Shown: one piece after another, positions 25,897-35,208 of the stretch
Position numbering within the stretch: the stretch's first letter is position 1
Layout: each line of letters starts with the position of its first letter
Assembly: GCF_014199985.1 (NCBI RefSeq)
Contig: NZ_JACHOS010000002.1
Coordinates: forward strand, 248,001 to 312,000
Length of the DNA: 64,000 nt
Direction: 5' to 3'
DNA from: Methylorubrum rhodesianum
GTDB lineage: Bacteria; Pseudomonadota; Alphaproteobacteria; Rhizobiales; Beijerinckiaceae
Notes under the pieces: generated by a model
Seen by the model: the letters and a program-made list of their open reading frames with translations, nothing else
What the model was told of the DNA's origin: nothing
The model's database searches: none
Made by a program: the position numbers and the translations under genes

Positions 25897-27387
25897 ATGT
25901 CGACCACCGTTCTCATCATCGACGACGATCCCGTTCAGCGCCGCCTCGCCGAGGCCATGGTACGCCGCCTCGGTTTCGAGGCCCGGGTCGCGGAGAACGG
26001 TCACGACGGACTCGCTGTCCTGCGGGGCGGGGAAAGCGTCGATGTCGTGCTGCTCGATCTCGTCATGCCCGGCGGCATGGACGGATTGAGCGTGCTGGCG
26101 GAGATGCGCAAAAGCGGGATCGACACGCCGGTCATCGTGCAGACCTCGAACGGGTCGATCGACACGGTGGTGAACGCCATGCGCGCGGGCGCCGTCGATT
26201 TCGTGGTCAAGCCGGCCGGTGCCGAGCGGCTCCAAGTCTCGATCAAGAACGCTCTACGGGTCGACCAGCTCGAGGAGGAGGTGCGCCGCATGCGCCGCCG
26301 CGCCTCCGGGGCCTTGGGATTCAAGGATCTCGCCTCCAAGAGCCCGGACATGGAGCGGGTGATCCGGTTGGCGGAGCGAGCGGCGAAGTCGAACATCCCC
26401 GTTCTGATCGAGGGCGAGTCGGGCGTCGGCAAGGAGGTGCTGGCCCGGGCGATCCAGGGGTCGGGTGACCGGCGCGGCAAGCCCTTCGTCACCGTGAACT
26501 GCGGCGCGATTCCCGAGAACCTCGTCGAATCCACTCTGTTCGGCCACGAGAAGGGTGCCTTCACCGGCGCCACCGAGAAGCATGTCGGCAAATTCGTCGA
26601 GGCGTCGGGCGGCACGCTGTTCCTGGACGAGATCGGCGAGCTGCCGCTCGATGCGCAGGTGAAGCTCCTGCGGGCGTTGCAGGAAGGCGAGGTCGATCCG
26701 GTGGGCGGCAAGCGCGCCGTGCGCGTCGACATCCGCCTCATCTCGGCGACAAACCGCTCGCTCCTCGACCTGGTTAAACAGGGCAATTTCCGCGAGGATC
26801 TCTATTATCGGCTCAACGTCTTCCCGATGACGCTGCCGCCGCTGCGGGCCCGGCGCGAGGACATTCCGGATCTGGTGCGCTCGTTCTGCGCGCGATTCGC
26901 GGCGGAGGAAGGCAAGCGCCTGCGCGGCATCACGGCGGAGGCGATGGCTCTGCTCTCCCGCTACCCCTGGCCCGGCAACGTGCGCCAGTTGGAGAACGCG
27001 CTCTTCCGCGCTGTGGTGCTCGCCGACGGCGACGAACTGACGGTGGCGGAATTCCCGCAGATCGCCGCGCAGGTCGAGGGCTTCGACGTGCGCATCCCGC
27101 CGCTGCCGTCGCAGGCGGCCCTGCCTGCGGGCGGCCTCGAGCCGGTGCGGGAGATCGTGCGCGTCGAAGTGCGTGATCCGCACGCAATGTCGCTCGTGGT
27201 CGAGGACACCGGCGACATGAAGACGATGGAGGCGGTCGAGGCGGAGGTGATCCGCTTCGCTCTCCAATTCTACCGCGGCCGAATGTCCGAGGTCTCCCGC
27301 CGCCTCGGAATTGGCCGATCCACGCTCTACCGCAAGCTCAAGGAACTCGGCCTCGACGAGGAAGAGCGGTCCGAGGACGCCGCCTGA
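25897..27387 (+). CDS. Orphan sigma-54-dependent response regulator (NtrC family)
   Basis: The ATG at 25897 opens an NtrC-type protein of 496 residues. It has a receiver domain with acidic pocket DDD (10-12), phospho-acceptor Asp54 (VVLLDLVMPGG) and a later Lys, then an AAA+ domain with GESGVGKE and the intact sigma-54 contact loop GAFTGA. A C-terminal Fis-type helix-turn-helix (VSRRLGIGRSTLYRKLKEL) follows. No histidine kinase is adjacent on either side. The next genes downstream are two cell-wall enzymes, which could be targets. I saw no -24/-12 element directly in front of them. Confidence 0.92.
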   Translation: MSTTVLIIDDDPVQRRLAEAMVRRLGFEARVAENGHDGLAVLRGGESVDVVLLDLVMPGGMDGLSVLAEMRKSGIDTPVIVQTSNGSIDTVVNAMRAGAVDFVVKPAGAERLQVSIKNALRVDQLEEEVRRMRRRASGALGFKDLASKSPDMERVIRLAERAAKSNIPVLIEGESGVGKEVLARAIQGSGDRRGKPFVTVNCGAIPENLVESTLFGHEKGAFTGATEKHVGKFVEASGGTLFLDEIGELPLDAQVKLLRALQEGEVDPVGGKRAVRVDIRLISATNRSLLDLVKQGNFREDLYYRLNVFPMTLPPLRARREDIPDLVRSFCARFAAEEGKRLRGITAEAMALLSRYPWPGNVRQLENALFRAVVLADGDELTVAEFPQIAAQVEGFDVRIPPLPSQAALPAGGLEPVREIVRVEVRDPHAMSLVVEDTGDMKTMEAVEAEVIRFALQFYRGRMSEVSRRLGIGRSTLYRKLKELGLDEEERSEDAA

Positions 27388-27548
27388 ATCTGGGGACCGA
27401 AGGGAACAGCCGCCAAGGCTCGGCTGTTCGATCTCAAGGTCAGGCTTGGCTTTAAGGCATGGCCGTGTGGTTGCGCACGGTCGAGCCTGGGTCGATGATC
27501 TTTAAGCGGAGCTGCGGCATTCTCGGCCGTATCCAGGGAGTTGCCGAC

Positions 27549-29501
27549 ATGCGCGCTGCATCGGGAGCCGGAACGGGCGTGGCGCGGACCCTGTCCGTCG
27601 CCTTGGCCGCTCTCCTCGCATTCGGCCACGCCGCCGCTCGTGCGGAAGAGCCCGCCGCCGAAAGCGGGATCGTCATCCGCAAGGCGGCGGTCGATCCCGC
27701 GGACGGAGCGGCCGTATCCCCGAACCCGAACGAGGCGACGCCCCCGGCCGCCGAGGCGCCCGCCCCCTCCGAGGCCCCCGCTTCGTCCGAGTCACCCGCC
27801 CCTGCCCCGACTGCCGAGGGGCCGCCGATTCCGGTCGCACCGAGCGAGCCGCTTCCGGCGGCGGTCTATGCGCGCCTCAACGATTCGGCACCGCTGCTGC
27901 AGCGGCTGACCGGCAAGGATCGTGAGGCGATCCAGTCTGTCTACGCGCTCGGCAACTTCAAGCCGATCTGGGTCGAGAAGGGCGCCTTCAATGCCGCCGC
28001 CAACGCGGCGATCGCGCGCCTGCGTGCGGCGGGCGAGGACGGCCTCGACCCGAATGCCTATCCTGTGCCGGCGGTGGGCAAGCTCAGCCGTCCGGACACG
28101 GATGCGGAGATCGCCGACGCCGACCTCAAACTCTCGGCCTCGTTCGCCCTCTATGCCCGCGACGCACGCGGCGGGCGGGTGAACCCGGCCGCGATCTCGA
28201 AGCTGATCACCCCGAGCCTCGACCTGCCATCGGCCGATGCGGTGCTGACTCGCCTCGCCGCGGCGGGCACGCAGGCCGGCGAGGTTCTGCAATCCTACAA
28301 TCCGCGGCAACCGGGCTACCTCGCCCTGAAGGAGCGGCTCGCCGCCCTGAGGGTCGGACGGACGCAAGGCGCGCCGAGCGTCAAGCTTCCCGATGGACCC
28401 GTCCTCAAGCTCGGGATGAGCGATCCGCGCGTGCCGCTCCTGCGCAGCCGCTTCGGCCTCGAAGCGCGCGCGGGCTCCCTCGACGCCGCGCCCGCGGAGG
28501 CCGACGCCTACGACCGCGCGGTCGCCGATGCGGTGAAGGACTTCCAGCGCAGCCGCGGCTTGCCCGCGAACGGCACGCTCACCCGCGCCACCGTCGCGGC
28601 GCTCGCCAATCCGAGCGTCCCGAAGGCGAGCGCGAGCGAAGCCGACATCCTCGTCAACATGGAGCGCTGGCGCTGGCTGCCGTCCGAACTCGGACCGGAC
28701 TACGTCTTCGTCAACGTGCCGGAGTTCAAGCTGAAGGTCTTCCGCGGCGGCAGCCTGCGGGACGAGACGCGTGTCATCGTCGGAAAGCCGACGAGCCCGA
28801 CCCCGATCTTCTCGGGCATGATGGAGTATGCCGTCGTCAATCCGTCCTGGTACGTGCCGCCCTCGATCCTCAAGCAGATGCTCGCCTCCGGCCGCACCGC
28901 CGGTTTCGAGGTCGTGCGCAGGGGCGGCACGATCTCGCTGCGTCAGCCGCCGGGCGAGCGGAATGCATTGGGCTTCATCAAGTTCATGTTCCCCAATCAG
29001 CACGCGGTCTATCTGCACGACACGCCGAACCGCTCGCTGTTCTCGGCCTCGACCCGCGCCTTCAGCCATGGCTGCGTGCGCGTGGACGATCCGTTCCGCT
29101 TCGCCGACGCGGTGCTCCCGAGCTGGACGCAGGAGCGCCTGAAGAAGCTGATCGGCAAGGGGGAGCGGACGCTGCGCCTGCCCGAGAAGCTGCCGGTGCA
29201 TCTCGCCTACTTCACCGCGGAGGTGGACTCTCTCGGCTCCTACCGCACCCTGTCCGACCTCTACGGCTACGACGGTCCGATGAAGGTGGCTCTCGGCCTC
29301 GCCGCCCGCTCGGACGCTGTGGCGAAGGGGCCCGCGGCCACGAAGCCGAAGGCCGCCGATGCCCGCCCGGCCTCACGTCGGGCCGCGGCGCGCGAGGCGG
29401 CACGCAGCGAGCGCCGTGCCGCGCCGCGTCGGGCGCCGGACATGTTCGGTGAGCCGGACGGCGGCCAGGTCTACGCCTATCCGCAGCGCAGCTTCTGGTA
29501 G
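27549..29501 (+). CDS. Periplasmic L,D-transpeptidase (YcbB/YkuD family)
   Basis: About 650 residues from the ATG at 27549. It has a Sec signal (LSVALAALLAFG ... ARAE), a Pro/Ala-rich linker of about 70 residues, a helical region, a peptidoglycan-binding domain (VADAVKDFQRSRGLPANGTL) and a C-terminal YkuD catalytic domain with the SHGCVR motif (catalytic Cys near residue 508) and the upstream VYLHDT His. It forms 3-3 crosslinks in peptidoglycan or attaches proteins to it. The tail is basic and Ala/Arg-rich. The cell-wall gene DUF882 follows 224 bp downstream. Confidence 0.92.
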   Translation: MRAASGAGTGVARTLSVALAALLAFGHAAARAEEPAAESGIVIRKAAVDPADGAAVSPNPNEATPPAAEAPAPSEAPASSESPAPAPTAEGPPIPVAPSEPLPAAVYARLNDSAPLLQRLTGKDREAIQSVYALGNFKPIWVEKGAFNAAANAAIARLRAAGEDGLDPNAYPVPAVGKLSRPDTDAEIADADLKLSASFALYARDARGGRVNPAAISKLITPSLDLPSADAVLTRLAAAGTQAGEVLQSYNPRQPGYLALKERLAALRVGRTQGAPSVKLPDGPVLKLGMSDPRVPLLRSRFGLEARAGSLDAAPAEADAYDRAVADAVKDFQRSRGLPANGTLTRATVAALANPSVPKASASEADILVNMERWRWLPSELGPDYVFVNVPEFKLKVFRGGSLRDETRVIVGKPTSPTPIFSGMMEYAVVNPSWYVPPSILKQMLASGRTAGFEVVRRGGTISLRQPPGERNALGFIKFMFPNQHAVYLHDTPNRSLFSASTRAFSHGCVRVDDPFRFADAVLPSWTQERLKKLIGKGERTLRLPEKLPVHLAYFTAEVDSLGSYRTLSDLYGYDGPMKVALGLAARSDAVAKGPAATKPKAADARPASRRAAAREAARSERRAAPRRAPDMFGEPDGGQVYAYPQRSFW

Positions 29502-29725
29502 GGCCAACCCCGCACCGTTTCCCGTTCTGGTCGGCAGCGGCGTCATCCTCGGCGGGACAGCGGGCGGCGAAGCCCTTGCGAGGCTCTTTTTTGCCACGGT
29601 TCGTCCGTAGCCGTCACAGAAGACGGCAAGCAGCACGGGCCCCGACGACCCGCCTTTCCGGTCCTCGGCCATCCTTGCGCCCCGCGACATCGCCGATGTC
29701 GCGGCCGTCCCGCGAGGTAAGGACC

Positions 29726-31213
29726 ATGCTGCGCACGATCCGCGACCGCCTGCCTTCGAACCGGACGACATCCTCCCCGCGCCTGAAGCGTCTCGCTTCC
29801 GCCGCCGGCGCCATGGCTGCGCTGCTGGTGGCCGGGACGGCTGAAACCCAGGACGCGATCGCCAACGGCGACACCCGCACCCTCTCGATGGTCCACCAGC
29901 ACACCGGTGAGACGCTGAACGTCACCTTCAAACGCGACGGACGCTACGACCGGGCCGCCCTCGATCAGATCAACTGGCTGATGCGCGACTGGCGCGAGAA
30001 CGAATCGATCAGGATGGACCCGCGCCTGTTCGACGTGGTGTGGGAGGCGCAGCGCTCCGTCGGCTCGACTGCTCCTCTGCGCATCGTCTGCGGCTATCGC
30101 AGCTCGAAGACCAACGGCATGCTGCGCCGACGCTCCTCCGGCGTCGCCGAGACCAGCCAGCACATGCTCGGCAAGGCCATGGATTTCTTCATGACCGATG
30201 CCTCGATCGACCAGATCCGCGCGGTCGGCATGCGCATGCAGCGCGGCGGCGTCGGCTGGTATCCCCGTTCCGGCTCGCCTTTCGTCCACCTCGATGTCGG
30301 CTCAGTGCGGTCATGGCCGCGCATGAGCCACGACCAGCTCGCGCGGCTGTTTCCGGACGGCAAGACCGTCCATCTGCCCGCCGATGGCAAGCCGCTGGCC
30401 CGCTACGAGGAGGCGCGCGCCGAGATTCTGGCGCGCGGCGGCACGGTGCTCGGCTACACGGCGGTCGCCAGCGCCGACGAGATCGACGACGGGCCCGGCC
30501 TCAAGGGCTTCTTCGCCTCGCTCTTCGGTGGCGGCAGCGGGACGGACGCGCCGCCGGCCGCGCTCGCCAATGCGCAGACGCCGGCCAAGGCGCGGGCCAA
30601 GTCGAACATCGTCGTCGCGAGCGCCGACCCGGCCGATGGGGCTGCGGCCATGGCCTACGCCGCATCGAACGCTTCCGATGTCCTGCCTGCGGCCGGCTTG
30701 CGCCGGGACGGTGCCTCGGCGAAGGAGCTGCTGACGGGAGAGAAGGACCAGTCGGTCGTCGCACCGCTGCCACCGCGGCGGCCCGCAGAGTTCGCCGTCG
30801 TCGCTACGGCTCTGACTATTCCGCTTCCGCCGCAGCGTCCGGTGCGGCTCGCCTCCCTCGACGGCGAAGGCTTGAGCGGCATGGTGCATGTGGCGCAGGC
30901 GGAGGTCGATACCGCCTCCGATCCGACGGAGTCCAGCGTGTCCGAGGCGCGTCTGGTGCCGGCCGATGCCGATCCGCGCGAGCAAATGCGCGGCCTGCTC
31001 TTCGCCGCGGTTCAGGGCGTTTCGGAGCCCGCGGCCGCGACGGCTCCCGTCCGCGTGGCGCTGGCTCGTCCGCGCCCCGATGAGGCGTTGCCCGCGGAGG
31101 CGCTGCACATTCCGTCCGAGCCTCTCGAGAGCCGCTTCTCCACCGAACCTTGGTCGCTCTCGGCTGCCCGCTTCACCGGCTCCGTCACCGGCGGACCGGC
31201 TCTCACCCGCTGA
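29726..31213 (+). CDS. DUF882 / YcbK-like peptidase M15-family protein
   Basis: The ATG at 29726 with GGTAAGGA upstream gives 495 residues. The N-terminal export segment has Arg/Lys followed by a hydrophobic stretch (about 24-38). A DUF882 domain (about 40-225) contains the M15-type zinc ligands: an SQHMLGKAMDF motif (His and Asp) and FVHLDVG (His). A low-complexity Ala/Pro tail of about 270 residues carries two related PLPPxRP motifs and is probably unstructured. It is expected to cleave or remodel peptidoglycan in the periplasm, consistent with the L,D-transpeptidase gene just upstream. Confidence 0.88.
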   Translation: MLRTIRDRLPSNRTTSSPRLKRLASAAGAMAALLVAGTAETQDAIANGDTRTLSMVHQHTGETLNVTFKRDGRYDRAALDQINWLMRDWRENESIRMDPRLFDVVWEAQRSVGSTAPLRIVCGYRSSKTNGMLRRRSSGVAETSQHMLGKAMDFFMTDASIDQIRAVGMRMQRGGVGWYPRSGSPFVHLDVGSVRSWPRMSHDQLARLFPDGKTVHLPADGKPLARYEEARAEILARGGTVLGYTAVASADEIDDGPGLKGFFASLFGGGSGTDAPPAALANAQTPAKARAKSNIVVASADPADGAAAMAYAASNASDVLPAAGLRRDGASAKELLTGEKDQSVVAPLPPRRPAEFAVVATALTIPLPPQRPVRLASLDGEGLSGMVHVAQAEVDTASDPTESSVSEARLVPADADPREQMRGLLFAAVQGVSEPAAATAPVRVALARPRPDEALPAEALHIPSEPLESRFSTEPWSLSAARFTGSVTGGPALTR

Positions 31214-31387
31214 CGCCTGGAACTCTCAGGGCCGCTCGACGAGCCGCCGCGCTCATTGGTCTTGAGAAGCACCCGATCGCGCGGTGCCTGACTGCCTTGA
31301 GACCCGAGCCCAACCCGCCTCGGGCGGGGTGGCGACAAGTGTGGGCGAGCGATCCAGGGCGTCGCATTGTCCCGATAGATCGTCGCG

Positions 31388-31419
31388 CTGGATCGCTTCG
31401 CTCCACTCCGCGATGACGG
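31388..31419. repeat. REP-like dispersed element
   Basis: Read on the minus strand, the segment begins CCGTCATCGCGGA and ends GCGAAGCGATCCAG. This resembles the short intergenic element of the type CCGTCATTGCGAGC...AGCGAAGCAATCCAG that recurs in many proteobacterial genomes. Only one copy is in this window, between the convergent DUF882 and UPF0335 genes. Confidence 0.4.
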
Positions 31420-31426
31420 CGGAGCG

Positions 31427-31693
31427 CTACGCCATCCCGAGAGCCTGCAGGTACAGTTCGAGGATCGCCTCTTCCTCCTGGCGCTCGTCGTGATCACGCT
31501 TGCGCAGGGAGATGATCTTGCGCAACACCTTCACGTCGAACCCGTTGGCTTTGGCTTCGGCGTAGACGTCCTTGATGTCGCCCGCGATGCCGGCCTTTTC
31601 TTCTTCGAGGCGCTCGATGCGCTCGATGATGCTCTTGAGCTGGTCGGCGGCGACCGAGGACGGATCGACGGCGGGGGCAGGCGATGCGGCCAT
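31427..31693 (-). CDS. UPF0335 / DUF2312 family protein
   Basis: An 88-residue protein, almost entirely helical. An Ala/Pro-rich leader is followed by a charged coiled-coil-like core ([20 protein letters not shown]) and the conserved [18 protein letters not shown] segment that defines the family. It is widespread in alphaproteobacteria, often near DNA-repair or cell-cycle genes. The function is not established. It is a stand-alone gene. Confidence 0.93.
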   Translation of the reverse strand: MAASPAPAVDPSSVAADQLKSIIERIERLEEEKAGIAGDIKDVYAEAKANGFDVKVLRKIISLRKRDHDERQEEEAILELYLQALGMA

Positions 31694-31799
31694 GGCAGCG
31701 CTCCTTCATGCGAGGGATAGCGTGCGTCCGAGGGCGCACGCCGGATGCCCCGGGATTACGGCATCAACCTTACCCGCTCGTTGATGCCGCGCCGGCCGT

Positions 31800-32120
31800 T
31801 CAGTGACCGGCGGGCGGGACGGCGGCGAACCGGGCCTGCTGATCGGGGCTGGCCTCGGTCTGGTGCTTCCGCTTCCAGTCCTCGTAGGGCATGCCGTAGA
31901 CGTGCTCGCGGCTCTGATCCTTCGAGAGATCGAGGCCGCGCTCGTCCGCGGCATCCTTGAGCCAGTTCGACAGGCAGTTGCGGCAGAAGCCGGCCAGATT
32001 CATCAGGTCGATGTTCTGCACGTCGGTGCGGTTGCGCAGATGCGAGACGAGGCGGCGGAACACGGCCGCCTCCAGCTCGGTCCGCGTCGCGGGGTCGATT
32101 CCGTTCATGGGGTTGGTCAT
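31800..32120 (-). CDS. DUF1244-family protein
   Basis: The ATG at 32120 gives 106 residues. The protein carries the family core LMNLAGFCRNCLSNW with two Cys separated by two residues, and the conserved VYGMPYEDWK segment. It is a small cytoplasmic helical protein of unknown role found across proteobacteria. It is on the same strand as the N-formylglutamate amidohydrolase gene, 57 bp downstream of it, so the two may be cotranscribed. Confidence 0.92.
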   Translation of the reverse strand: MTNPMNGIDPATRTELEAAVFRRLVSHLRNRTDVQNIDLMNLAGFCRNCLSNWLKDAADERGLDLSKDQSREHVYGMPYEDWKRKHQTEASPDQQARFAAVPPAGH

Positions 32121-32177
32121 GGGGCGGCTCTCCAAGTCGATGGGGTGCCGCAGAGGTCGTCCCGCAGAGCGGTGGCG

Positions 32178-32951
32178 TCAAGCGGGCGGGCGCAGCATCG
32201 GTCCGAGGATGCGGGCGAAGCGTTGCGCCCATTCCTCCTGGCCTTCCGGACCGCCGATGAGATCCTGGCGAATTTCGATCAGGGCGTTGGGCAGGCCGCG
32301 GGCGGTGGCGTGCCGATCGATCGTGTCGCCCGGCAGCCCGCCGCCGTAAGGCTGGTTGTCTCCGACGCAGAGCCCCGCCGGATCGGCCTTGAGCGCCTCG
32401 ATGATCAGGCGACTCAAGCCTGCGTCCCGGTCGTAGAGGATTCCGACCTGCCAGGGCCGGGCGATCGTGCGCCAGAACGGCGTGAAACTGTGCATCGTGA
32501 CGAACATCGGCCGCACGCCGGCCGCCTCGGCCCCGGCAACCGCCTCGTCCACGGCGCGGTCGAAGGGCACGTAGAAGCGCCGGATCCGCTCGGCGACGCC
32601 GGCCGCATCGATACGGGCGTTGCCCGGCACGATCGCGCCGTCGGACAGGCGCATCACGAGGGTCGGATCGAGCCGTCCGCGGTTCGGGTCGATGATGAGA
32701 CGCGAGAACCGGGTCAGGACTGCCGGCACGCCGAGCCGGGCGGCGAGGCGGCGGGTCACCCCGGCGGCGCCGATGTCGTAGGCGATGTGGCGGGCAAATT
32801 CCGGCTCCGGAACGCCGAGCCGAGCGAGATCGTCCGGTACGGCGTTCGAGGCGTGCTCGCACACGAGAAGGAGGCCGCGGGACGGATCGCCCGCGATACG
32901 TTCCACAGGATGTTCGGGAAGGGTTTGAGTCTCGGGTTCGACGGACAGCAT
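32178..32951 (-). CDS. N-formylglutamate amidohydrolase family protein
   Basis: The ATG at 32951 gives 257 residues. It has the family motif LLVCEHASNAVP near the N-terminus, DIGAAGVTR, RLIIDPNR and the MHSFTP segment with conserved His. The family hydrolyses N-formyl-L-glutamate in histidine degradation, and no hut genes are present here. Many alphaproteobacterial members stand alone and may act on other N-acylated amino acids. An upstream start (33122) is possible but adds unconserved residues. Confidence 0.9.
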   Translation of the reverse strand: MLSVEPETQTLPEHPVERIAGDPSRGLLLVCEHASNAVPDDLARLGVPEPEFARHIAYDIGAAGVTRRLAARLGVPAVLTRFSRLIIDPNRGRLDPTLVMRLSDGAIVPGNARIDAAGVAERIRRFYVPFDRAVDEAVAGAEAAGVRPMFVTMHSFTPFWRTIARPWQVGILYDRDAGLSRLIIEALKADPAGLCVGDNQPYGGGLPGDTIDRHATARGLPNALIEIRQDLIGGPEGQEEWAQRFARILGPMLRPPA

Positions 32952-33145
32952 GAGCGGATATTTGGGCCGGGGCGGCCGGATCGGAAGGGGCGAACCCGGT
33001 ATGGCAGGTCCGCGAGGCGGATCGTTGGCCGTACGGTCAAAAAGAATGCTCCGCCGCCCGAAAGTTTTGTGAAACCGCGAAGGCTTGCCGACACGGCAGC
33101 GCTCGGGCAAGCAAACGCTCAAACAAGAACCGTGCGAGGACGCCC

Positions 33146-34459
33146 ATGACCGCCCCTGCCCCGACCGATCCGGCCAACGCGGAGCGTCGTGCCCTCCTCT
33201 CGTCGATACTCGACGAGGCGATCGCGGCCGCGCACCCGCGCAAGTGCCTCGTCGGGCATCTGCCGGCGCCGACGCCGGGACGGCTGATCATCCTCGGCGC
33301 GGGCAAGGCCGGCGGCAGCATGGCTGCGGTAGCGAGCCGGTTCTATCGCCAGGAGCACGGCGTGCCGGAGGATCGCATTGTCGGCCTCGCGGTGGCGCGT
33401 CACGGTTACGGGGAGGACGCGCCGGGCATCCGCATGGTCGAGGCGGGTCACCCGGTCCCTGATGCGGCAGGCATCGAAGCCACAAAGGAAGCGCTTGCCA
33501 TCGCCGCGAGTGCCGGCCAGGAGGACGAGGTTCTGGTGCTGCTCTCCGGCGGCGGCTCCGCGAACTGGATCGCCCCGGCCGGCAACCTGACGCTGGCGGA
33601 AAAGCAGGCGATCACCAAGGCATTGCTGCGCTCGGGTGCGCCGATCAACGAGATCAACGCCGTGCGCAAGCATCTCTCGCGCATCAAGGGCGGCCGCCTC
33701 GCGGTCGCCGCACGCAACGCCAAGTCGATCCTGACACTGGCGATCTCGGACGTGCCGCACGACGATCCGTCGGTGATCGCCTCCGGCCCGACCGTGCCGG
33801 ACCCCTCGACGCTGGCCGATGCCAGGGCGATCTGCGAACGGCGCGGCATCAGCCTGCCCGGATCGGCTTTGGCCCTTCTGAACGACCCGGCCAATGAGAC
33901 GCCAAAGGCGGGCGATCCGGCCTTCGCCAGGGCCGAGTACCGCATCATCGCCCGCCCGATCGATGCGCTGGAGGCCGCGGCCGCGGCCGCCCGCCGCGCG
34001 GGTTACGAGCCGGTGATGCTGGGCTCGGACCTCGAAGGCGAGGCGCGCGAGGTCGCCGCCGAACATGCGCGCCTCGCACGGGAGGCGAAGCAGGCCGGCC
34101 GGCGCGTGGCGCTGATCTCGGGCGGTGAACTCACCGTCACCATCCGCGGCGAGGGTGACGGCGGGCCGAACCAGGAATACGCGCTGGCCCTCGCCCTCGC
34201 TCTCGACGGTGCCGAAGGCATTGCCGGAATCGCCGCCGATACCGATGGCACCGATGGCGGGCGCGGCGCGGCGACCGATCCGGCGGGCGGTCTCGTCGAC
34301 GAGACGACGCTGGCGCGGGCGCGGGCCGCCGGACTCGATCCGCGGGCGATGCTGACGGACAATGATTCGACGCGATTCTTCGCGACAATCGGCGATCTCG
34401 TTCAGCCGGGCCCCACCCGTACCAATGTCAACGATTGCCGCGTCATCCTCGTGGGCTGA
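33146..34459 (+). CDS. gck: Glycerate 2-kinase (GckA/TtuD, MOFRL family)
   Basis: The 437-residue protein of the MOFRL glycerate kinase family contains GAGKAGGSMAAV, the nucleotide/substrate loop LLSGGGSANW and the C-terminal domain (DTDGTDGGRGAA). It phosphorylates D-glycerate to 2-phosphoglycerate. In serine-cycle methylotrophs this step returns hydroxypyruvate-derived glycerate to central metabolism, and loss of it stops growth on C1 compounds. No other serine-cycle genes are adjacent. The end overlaps the DUF1036 gene by 35 bp. Confidence 0.93.
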   Translation: MTAPAPTDPANAERRALLSSILDEAIAAAHPRKCLVGHLPAPTPGRLIILGAGKAGGSMAAVASRFYRQEHGVPEDRIVGLAVARHGYGEDAPGIRMVEAGHPVPDAAGIEATKEALAIAASAGQEDEVLVLLSGGGSANWIAPAGNLTLAEKQAITKALLRSGAPINEINAVRKHLSRIKGGRLAVAARNAKSILTLAISDVPHDDPSVIASGPTVPDPSTLADARAICERRGISLPGSALALLNDPANETPKAGDPAFARAEYRIIARPIDALEAAAAAARRAGYEPVMLGSDLEGEAREVAAEHARLAREAKQAGRRVALISGGELTVTIRGEGDGGPNQEYALALALALDGAEGIAGIAADTDGTDGGRGAATDPAGGLVDETTLARARAAGLDPRAMLTDNDSTRFFATIGDLVQPGPTRTNVNDCRVILVG

Positions 34460-34913
34460 AGCCCGATCCAAGGTCCGTCGCGCCCGGCGGGTGCTCCTGG
34501 GCTTTGGCGTCGCGGCGGGTCTCGCCACCCTCCCCTTCCCCGCCCTCGCCGACCTGCGCCTGTGCAACCAGACCGCCAGCAAGGTCGGCGTGACGCTGGG
34601 CTACCGCGATGCGCAGGGTTGGGTGACGGAAGGCTGGTGGGAGTTGAAGCCGCGCAACTGCGAGACCCTGCTTCGGGGGTCGCTGGCGGCGCAGTTCTAC
34701 TACATCTATGCCGTCGATTACTCGCGCGGCGGCGAGTGGAGCGGTCGGGCCATGATGTGTACCCGCGACACGGCCTTCACGATCCGAGGTGTCGAGGATT
34801 GTCTCGCCCGCGGCTTTGACCGTAACGGCTTCATTGAGGTCGACACGGGTCAGCAGCGGAACTGGACGATCCAGCTCTCCGATCCCGGGCAGCCGCTCGC
34901 CGGCGGACCGTGA
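34425..34913 (+). CDS. DUF1036-family exported protein
   Basis: The ATG at 34425 lies inside the last codons of the glycerate kinase gene. The 162-residue product has an Arg-rich n-region, a hydrophobic segment (LLGFGVAAGLATLPF) and an ALADLRLC cleavage site, then the DUF1036 domain: LRLCNQTASKVGVTLGY, GWWELKPRNCETLL, two further Cys. It is a periplasmic protein of unknown role, sometimes found as a component of larger cell-envelope proteins. The out-of-frame overlap suggests cotranscription with gck. Confidence 0.88.
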   Translation: MSTIAASSSWAEARSKVRRARRVLLGFGVAAGLATLPFPALADLRLCNQTASKVGVTLGYRDAQGWVTEGWWELKPRNCETLLRGSLAAQFYYIYAVDYSRGGEWSGRAMMCTRDTAFTIRGVEDCLARGFDRNGFIEVDTGQQRNWTIQLSDPGQPLAGGP

Positions 34914-35143
34914 GGCGGTTGCCGGCCGGCTGAGTCGGAGCGGCCGCGATCACCATGGCTCCCCATCGGCGCACGCCACGCCGGAGCATGCACTGCCCGC
35001 GAGCCCACGGCTGTTAGGTCGACAGGGCGGAGCCGCCCGCCTCCGTTTCCGGATGAAGACGCCGTGCGCTCGTGTCCCCTGCCGCGCGGCTGAGCGGGAC
35101 TGCATGGCCGAACGCGTTCCTTAGCTCCGGCCGGGATCTCTGT

Positions 35144-35180
35144 CCCGCAAACGAGAGCGGGCGCCCCGTGGGGCGCCCGC
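35144..35180 (-). terminator. Hairpin region after the Omp25-like gene with CCCGC-AAACGAGA-GCGGG tail
   Basis: Starting 29 bp after the stop of the outer-membrane protein gene, a 10-bp perfect stem (GCGGGCGCCC with GGGCGCCCGC, 4-base loop) is followed by TCTCGTTTGCGGGA. That tail can pair back on the stem arm (CCCGC with GCGGG, 8-base loop). No U-run follows. It is the same design as downstream of pntB (18504-18547). Confidence 0.6.
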
Positions 35181-35208
35181 CATACCCGAACAGCGATGGA
35201 AGCAGGGC

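Noticed and set aside
29571..29591. Possible terminator before a run of six T after the L,D-transpeptidase gene
   Set aside because: The stem would be only four pairs (AGCC/GGCT) with a 7-base loop; too weak to list.
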